DNA from: Rheinheimera aquimaris
Lineage (GTDB): Bacteria; Pseudomonadota; Gammaproteobacteria; Enterobacterales; Alteromonadaceae
DNA length: 64,000 nucleotides
Reading direction: 5' to 3'
NCBI RefSeq assembly: GCF_020531985.1
Contig: NZ_JAJAVQ010000007.1
Span: 1 to 64,000, forward strand
Positions 59,279 through 64,000 of the stretch are shown here, piece after piece; positions within the stretch are counted from its first letter, which is position 1, and each line of letters starts with the position of its first letter. The translations under genes and the position numbers were made by a program. The notes beneath the pieces were generated by a model, which did no database searches, was not told the origin of the DNA, and saw nothing but the letters and a program-made list of their open reading frames with translations.

Positions 59279-60394
59279 CCAGCCACAGGCCAGTGGCACC
59301 ATCATGAAGGCTTGCAAAATGCCTGCCTGCTGCGCCCAAAAACCGGTAACCAAGCCGGCAAACTGAAAGCCCACTGAGGTTCCAATATTAGCCAGCCCGG
59401 ACAATACAGGGCCATTGTCGGCATCCAGATCCATTGCTGTAGACAATAACAGCGGAAACAAGCCACCAATACCGATACCAAGCGCAAAGTTGCCGAGCAC
59501 CAGCGCCGGATAACTGTGTGCCAGAATCAACATCAGGGCGCCGCCCAGCGCACAACCGGACAAAATGCGCATTAACGCCGGTGCACTCAGCCAGCGCAAT
59601 AACAGGGCAAACCCCAAACGGCTCAGCACCATACCGCCGGTAAACCAGGCCAGCAGTAAACGTGCATCTTCTGTGCTATAACCGGCGCCATTTACCGCGT
59701 AACTGACAAACCAGTTGCCCTGGCCCCACTCTGCTGCGCCGTACCCAATCATCGCCAGCAGCAGAATAACAAACACCGGCTTTCTGAGCACTGCAGTGTA
59801 TGACAGGCTTTTACCTTTGCTGCCGGCGGCATGATGCTGCACCACTTTGTGTGCACCCAGCCGCCAGCTGTACGCTGCCATTAACACCATTGCCAGGGCA
59901 ATCAGCCTAACCGGCCAGCGCCAGTCGGCGACATACCAGTACAACACGACTACCCACAGTGGCGCCGTTAGCGTACCCAGGCTAAACATAAAATCCATCA
60001 GGCCCATCATCGCCGCCCGCCTGTCTGCATATAGGCGGGCGATCAGCGTGTGGCCGATCGTGAACATCACAGAATATGTCATGCCAACCAACACAATCAG
60101 CGGCAGTAACAGCTGCCAATGGCTGACAAAAGATAACAAACCCAGCAGCACTGCTTCCGCCAGCGCCAGGCTGGCGAATAAATGCAGAAAGTTAAACTTC
60201 TGTACATATTTACCACCGATAACAGCACCGACGATAGTACCTGCAGACATCAGGCTGAAGAACATACCACTGATCACCGGCGCCATCTGCAACGACTGCG
60301 CCATATCAGGCAGCAGCATGCCCCATAAAATAATCAGGTTACCCAGTAAGAAGAAACCACTGAAAATAGCTGCAGTTGGTTGAAAACGCGACAT
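59237..60394 (-). CDS. Major facilitator superfamily transporter
   Basis: The 385-residue protein has about twelve membrane helices. The first helix region reads FSGFFLLGNLIILWGMLLPD; a central loop (about 185-205) separates two six-helix halves. The substrate is unknown. I start at 60394, where ATG overlaps the omega-amidase stop by 1 nt (TAATG) with GAGGAT upstream, so it is translated with the methionine-salvage genes and may carry a related compound. A TTG 6 nt upstream is the other option. Confidence 0.88.
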   Translation of the reverse strand: MSRFQPTAAIFSGFFLLGNLIILWGMLLPDMAQSLQMAPVISGMFFSLMSAGTIVGAVIGGKYVQKFNFLHLFASLALAEAVLLGLLSFVSHWQLLLPLIVLVGMTYSVMFTIGHTLIARLYADRRAAMMGLMDFMFSLGTLTAPLWVVVLYWYVADWRWPVRLIALAMVLMAAYSWRLGAHKVVQHHAAGSKGKSLSYTAVLRKPVFVILLLAMIGYGAAEWGQGNWFVSYAVNGAGYSTEDARLLLAWFTGGMVLSRLGFALLLRWLSAPALMRILSGCALGGALMLILAHSYPALVLGNFALGIGIGGLFPLLLSTAMDLDADNGPVLSGLANIGTSVGFQFAGLVTGFWAQQAGILQAFMMVPLACGWLLVMIWLFAAKQP

Positions 60395-61206
60395 TAACAA
60401 TCCTCAGGAGCAGGCAGTATAAAGGCATCAGCATCCAGCATAGCCGGAAACTGCTGCCGGTATTGTAGCAGCTTTACATAGTCCAGCTCAGCGCGCAGCA
60501 CACTGTCCTCACCACGGCTAACATCCGCAACAGGCTGCCCCAGATAATCAACAATCAGGCTGTCGCCGCTATAAGCTACCGCATTGCCATCAGTACCTAC
60601 CCGGTTGCAGCCCAGCACAAAGGCCTGATTTTCTATCGCTCTTGCCTGCAATAACGTGCGCCACGCATGCGAGCGGGCTGCTGGCCAGTTTGCCACATAG
60701 AGCGCTATGTCATAATCATTGCGGCTGCGGCTGAATACCGGGAAACGCAGGTCGTAACAAACCTGCAGTAATATCCGCCAGCCAAGATAATGCACGACAA
60801 CACGTTCAGTGCCGGCGCGGTATGCCTGATGCTCGCCCGCCATCCGAAATAAATGCTTTTTGTCATAGCGACTCACCTGCCCCTGTGGCGTCACAAAATA
60901 GCAGCGGTTTACACAATCATCACCACTGCGAGTTGCCACAGACCCGCATAGCGCCGCACCGCTCAATGCCGCCTGTTGTATCAGCCACGCCAGAGTATCG
61001 CCTTCCGGTTCCGCGATTGCATCGCTTTGCATAGAAAAACCTGTGGTAAACATCTCCGGCAGCACAATCAGGCCGGCGCCAGCACAAGCCGCAATCCTTG
61101 CGGCCAGCTGCTGTCGGTTTGCCGGTGCATCCTGCCACACCAGCTCAGTTTGTATGAGGGCAACCCGCAATGGCATCACCTGCGCTGTATTGTTTAAATC
61201 TGACAT
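60394..61206 (-). CDS. Omega-amidase (YafV-type nitrilase-family amidohydrolase)
   Basis: The 270-residue nitrilase-fold enzyme has the catalytic triad Glu51 (VLPEMFTTGF), Lys116 (YDKKHLF) and Cys150 (LLQVCYDLRFP). YafV-type omega-amidases hydrolyse alpha-ketoglutaramate, the by-product when glutamine donates its amino group. That fits the neighbour: its start overlaps the MtnE-type aminotransferase end by 13 nt. GGAG precedes the ATG. It removes the product and pulls the transamination forward. Confidence 0.9.
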   Translation of the reverse strand: MSDLNNTAQVMPLRVALIQTELVWQDAPANRQQLAARIAACAGAGLIVLPEMFTTGFSMQSDAIAEPEGDTLAWLIQQAALSGAALCGSVATRSGDDCVNRCYFVTPQGQVSRYDKKHLFRMAGEHQAYRAGTERVVVHYLGWRILLQVCYDLRFPVFSRSRNDYDIALYVANWPAARSHAWRTLLQARAIENQAFVLGCNRVGTDGNAVAYSGDSLIVDYLGQPVADVSRGEDSVLRAELDYVKLLQYRQQFPAMLDADAFILPAPEDC

Positions 61207-62339
61207 AACAGCTCCGCAGCAGCCTGCAGTGTGCTGTCTTGTTTAGCAAAACAAAACCGGATAATCCGGGCATTTGGCGGCGACTGATAAAACACTGACA
61301 GCGGAATAGCGGCCACTTTGTGTTCTGTGGTCAGCCACTGACAAAACTGCACATCATCCATGTCACTGATAGCGCTGTAATCTGCCAGTAGAAAGTAGGT
61401 ACCCTGACAAGGTAACAGCTTAAAACGGCTGTGCTGCAGTAGCCCGGCGAAACTGTCACGCTTACGCTGATAAAATGCGCCCAGCCCAACGACCTGCTGT
61501 GGTCGCTGCTTAAGCATCGCCGCCACAGCGTACTGTGCAGGCGTAAAACTGGAAAACGTTACATACTGATGCAGTTTACGAAACTCTGCAGTTAAAGCCG
61601 CCGGCGCGACACAGTAACCAAGTTTCCAGCCGGTGACATGAAAGGTTTTACCAAAAGACGATACGATAAAACTACGCTGCGCCAACTCAGGCAGGCAATG
61701 CGCGCTGAGCTGAGCTGCACCGTCAAATACCATATGCTCGTACACTTCATCGCTGATGCAATACAAATTATGCTGCAGCACCAGCTGTTGCAGCGCCAGC
61801 CAGTCGGCTTGGCTAAACACCATGCCGGTTGGATTATGCGGGCTGTTAACAATAATGAGTTTAGTACGTGCAGTGATCGATTTTGCCACCTGCTGCCAGT
61901 CGATACGATAGCCCGGCGCCTGCAGCGCAATGTGCACAGCGGTAGCGCCGCACAGGTTAATTGCCGGCTCATAGCTGTCATATGCCGGGTCAAACACAAT
62001 CACTTCATCTCCGGCTTGCACCACAGCGCTGATGGCAACAAACAGTGCTTCCGTTGCGCCACTGGTAACGGTGACATCCAGCTCCGCACTGACATCGCGC
62101 TGGTAGCAGCGCTGTATCAGCATGGCGATTTGTTCACGCAGCTCAGCAATACCAGGCATAGGCGCGTACTGGTTCAGACCCTGCCGGCTATATTCAGCCA
62201 GTTTATCCAGTAGCAGTGCATCTGCCGGAAAATCCGGAAAACCCTGAGATAAGTTAATGGCCTGGTGCCTGGCAGCCAATTGAGATATCTGGCTAAAAAT
62301 GGTGGTACCCACCTTTGGCAGTTTGCTGTGCAATGTCAT
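61194..62339 (-). CDS. mtnE: MtnE/YbdL-type methionine (glutamine) aminotransferase
   Basis: The 381-residue class I aminotransferase has NLSQGFPDFP, the substrate-binding SPHNPTG and the PLP-lysine motif SSFGKTFHVTGWKLGY. YbdL/KAT-like enzymes transaminate 4-methylthio-2-oxobutyrate to methionine, the last step of methionine salvage, usually with glutamine or aromatic amino acids as donor. Divergent from mtnBCD and followed by omega-amidase, the placement strongly supports this role. The ribosome site is weak. Confidence 0.88.
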   Translation of the reverse strand: MTLHSKLPKVGTTIFSQISQLAARHQAINLSQGFPDFPADALLLDKLAEYSRQGLNQYAPMPGIAELREQIAMLIQRCYQRDVSAELDVTVTSGATEALFVAISAVVQAGDEVIVFDPAYDSYEPAINLCGATAVHIALQAPGYRIDWQQVAKSITARTKLIIVNSPHNPTGMVFSQADWLALQQLVLQHNLYCISDEVYEHMVFDGAAQLSAHCLPELAQRSFIVSSFGKTFHVTGWKLGYCVAPAALTAEFRKLHQYVTFSSFTPAQYAVAAMLKQRPQQVVGLGAFYQRKRDSFAGLLQHSRFKLLPCQGTYFLLADYSAISDMDDVQFCQWLTTEHKVAAIPLSVFYQSPPNARIIRFCFAKQDSTLQAAAELLCQI

Positions 62340-62400
62340 AGCGGCAAGAAAAAGTTGCGAAAACCGGCTTGAATGCTATCATTTAGCCCGTTTTATGTAT

Positions 62401-62426
62401 AGACATCTAAACGCTTAAACGTTTAG
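62401..62426. promoter_or_regulatory. Operator-like sequence between mtnE and mtnB (MetJ-box-like repeats and a palindrome)
   Basis: Three adjacent octamers, AGACATCT, AAACGCTT and AAACGTTT, match the MetJ box AGACGTCT at 7, 5 and 6 of 8 positions. The same stretch also holds a perfect palindrome, CTAAACG-N6-CGTTTAG (62407-62426). It lies 18 bp before the mtnB ATG, in the shared 105-bp divergent region. Either reading suggests a repressor site; which regulator binds cannot be decided. Confidence 0.5.
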
Positions 62427-62444
62427 CAACCAGGTTCAGATAAC

Positions 62445-63077
62445 ATGAATAATACAGCCCAGCTGCATCAGCTTAATCCTAACGCTATAGCGCTGTGCGC
62501 TTTAGGTCGCTGGATCGCCAGCCGTCATTGGGTACCAGCCACCGGCGGAAACTTTTCTATAAGAAGCTCAGAGCACAGTGCTTTGGTTACCGCATCGGGT
62601 AAAGATAAAGGTGAGCTTAGCCCACAGGATTTGCTGCCAGTCAGCTGGCAAGGCGGAGAGCTTAGCTGCCCCGGCAAGCCATCAGCCGAAACAGCGTTAC
62701 ATGCGCAGCTTTACCAGTTAGATGGCCAAATTAAGGCCGTATTGCATACCCACTCTGCACAAGCTACGGTATTTTCACGGCTGATAGCCGAAGATAGCTA
62801 CCTGTTCAACGGCTATGAAATGCAAAAAGCCATCAGTGGCAACACTAGCCACGATTGCCCCTGCCCTTTGGCTGTGTTTGACAATACGCAACACATTCCT
62901 ACTCTGGCAGCTCAGGTTCGCCAGCGCTGGCAGCAACAACCACTGAACTGGGGCTTGCTGGTACGAGGTCATGGCCTCTATGTCTGGGGGCGCAGCCTCG
63001 ACGAGGCAAAAAGGCATTTAGAAGGCTGGGAATTTCTTATAAACTGCGAACTGGAAAGGTTAAAACTAGCAAGGTAA
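62445..63077 (+). CDS. mtnB: Methylthioribulose-1-phosphate dehydratase
   Basis: The 210-residue class II aldolase-fold protein has the zinc histidines H101 and H103 (LHTHSAQAT) and RGHGLYVWG near the end, plus PATGGNFSIR. It dehydrates 5-methylthioribulose-1-phosphate in methionine salvage. It leads mtnBCD and starts 105 bp from the divergent mtnE. Confidence 0.95.
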   Translation: MNNTAQLHQLNPNAIALCALGRWIASRHWVPATGGNFSIRSSEHSALVTASGKDKGELSPQDLLPVSWQGGELSCPGKPSAETALHAQLYQLDGQIKAVLHTHSAQATVFSRLIAEDSYLFNGYEMQKAISGNTSHDCPCPLAVFDNTQHIPTLAAQVRQRWQQQPLNWGLLVRGHGLYVWGRSLDEAKRHLEGWEFLINCELERLKLAR

Positions 63078-63080
63078 ACC

Positions 63081-63755
63081 GTGAAGTATTCCGCTATTGT
63101 TACCGATATTGAAGGCACCACCAGCCGTATCAGTTTTGTCACCGAGGTGTTGTTTCCTTATGCAGCACGCGAATTGCCGGCGTTTATCCAGACACAGCAG
63201 CATAATCCGGACGTCGCCGCTCAGCTGCAGGCATGCCGTACGCTGATGCAACAAAGTGATGCCAGTATAGAGCAGATCAGTCACCAATTATTACAATGGA
63301 TAGCCGCTGACGAGAAAGTCACACCACTCAAAGCACTGCAGGGCATGGTATGGCAACATGGCTACCAGACAGGTGCCTTTACCGGCCACGTATACGATGA
63401 TGCCGTCAGGCAGCTGCAGCACTGGCACAGTAAGGGGGTTAAACTCTACGTGTACAGTTCCGGCTCTGTTCAGGCACAACAACTGTTGTTTCAGTACAGT
63501 GATGCCGGTGATTTAACGCCATTATTCAGTGGCTATTTTGACACCCGTATCGGTGCAAAACGCGATATTTCCTCTTACGCGGCCATTTTGCAAAAGTTAC
63601 AGCTGCCGCCAAAGCAAGTGCTGTTTTTATCTGATGTTACCGCCGAGCTTGATGCTGCAGCACAGCTGGGTATTGACACAGTACAGTTGATCCGGGAACG
63701 GCAACCGGCTGCAAAGCATAAAACGGCCGCCGATTTTTACCAGGTTGCGGAGTAA
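63081..63755 (+). CDS. mtnC: Acireductone synthase (enolase-phosphatase E1)
   Basis: The 224-residue HAD-family enzyme has the nucleophile in VTDIEGTTS (Asp9, Glu11), the VYSSGSVQAQ motif II and LFLSDVTAELDAA. It both enolises and dephosphorylates the intermediate to acireductone. The start is GTG, 3 nt after the mtnB stop, with AAGG upstream. Confidence 0.96.
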   Translation: MKYSAIVTDIEGTTSRISFVTEVLFPYAARELPAFIQTQQHNPDVAAQLQACRTLMQQSDASIEQISHQLLQWIAADEKVTPLKALQGMVWQHGYQTGAFTGHVYDDAVRQLQHWHSKGVKLYVYSSGSVQAQQLLFQYSDAGDLTPLFSGYFDTRIGAKRDISSYAAILQKLQLPPKQVLFLSDVTAELDAAAQLGIDTVQLIRERQPAAKHKTAADFYQVAE

Positions 63756-63757
63756 AG

Positions 63758-64000
63758 ATGAGTTATTTAACTATATTCAGCGCTGATGAGCCGTCTCAAC
63801 CGCTGTTTGCCAGCAGCGATGTCGCAGCCATTGTGCAACAGTTGCAGCAGGCTGGTATCCGCTTTGAACGCTGGCAGGCAACAGCACCGATTGATGCACA
63901 AAGCAGCCAGGAGCAAATTTTACAGGCGTATGCCAGCGATATCGATAAACTGAAAACCGAGCGCGGCTATGTCACCGTTGATGTGGTATCGCTCAGTAGC
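63758..64000 (+). CDS. mtnD: Acireductone dioxygenase (truncated by window end)
   Basis: The first 81 codons are visible. They begin MSYLTIFSADEPSQPLF and include GIRFERWQA and the pattern GYVTVDVVSL, the N-terminal part of acireductone dioxygenase. The metal-binding cupin residues lie beyond the window. It oxidises acireductone to 4-methylthio-2-oxobutyrate (iron form). GGAG lies 6 nt before the ATG, 2 nt after the mtnC stop. Confidence 0.92.
   Translation, partial: MSYLTIFSADEPSQPLFASSDVAAIVQQLQQAGIRFERWQATAPIDAQSSQEQILQAYASDIDKLKTERGYVTVDVVSLSS

Overview
The window is a contiguous stretch of gammaproteobacterial chromosome, densely packed with housekeeping genes. I saw no tRNA, rRNA, insertion sequence, phage or CRISPR array. 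Gene order and family types point to the Alteromonadales and relatives, something like Rheinheimera, Alishewanella or Shewanella. The supporting clues are the orders bioH-comF-nfuA, ubiE-ubiJ-ubiB-tatABC-tatD-hemB, gppA-rhlB/trxA-rho and lexA/plsB, an aa3-type oxidase cluster, and several secreted peptidases beside a TonB receptor. The genus is inference; the class is well supported.

Layout. 1-8.2 kb (minus strand): a membrane-tethered winged-helix regulator cut by the window edge, a secreted S9 peptidase, a large TonB-dependent receptor and a periplasmic metallophosphatase. 8.4-9.7 kb: a SprA-like HEQAHA protein and a small flagellar rod/hook-like protein, in tandem. 9.8-14.5 kb: bioH, comF, an exported M14 peptidase and nfuA. 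14.6-23.8 kb: a polysaccharide deacetylase, then a complete cytochrome c oxidase cluster on the minus strand: coxB, coxA, ctaG and coxC, then SURF1, a CxxxC membrane protein, ctaA, cyoE and SCO. An antisense DUF2909 gene sits inside it. 24.1-31.3 kb: lexA with two SOS boxes, plsB, tesB, an EVE-domain protein, two unknown small genes and a DUF885 lipoprotein. 31.6-41.1 kb (plus strand): a diguanylate cyclase, the ubiquinone genes ubiE-ubiJ-ubiB, tatABC, a small secreted protein, tatD, a second diguanylate cyclase, hemB and a PLP-dependent desulfhydrase/deaminase-like enzyme.

41.1-49.1 kb (minus strand) is the least explained region. Its tight run is chaB, a proline iminopeptidase, a TVP38/VTT membrane protein, an (alpha/alpha)6-barrel glycosidase-like protein, a GT4 glycosyltransferase, and an 806-residue fusion of an alkaline-phosphatase-superfamily phosphodiesterase with an EEP (exonuclease/endonuclease/phosphatase) domain. 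I read its last four genes as a candidate module for making or remodelling a membrane glycolipid or phosphoglycan. That function is inferred.

49.2-64 kb: a SodC-like lipoprotein lacking the usual active-site arginine, gppA-rhlB, trxA, rho, an NDH-2 NADH dehydrogenase, a TIGR02285-like binding protein, deoA and cdd, a YgjP-like metalloprotein and an MFS transporter. The end is a methionine-salvage cluster: an MtnE-type aminotransferase and an omega-amidase on one strand, diverging from mtnB, mtnC and a truncated mtnD. A striking operator-like sequence lies between the two arms. Six convergent gene pairs overlap at their 3' ends, leaving little room for intrinsic terminators.
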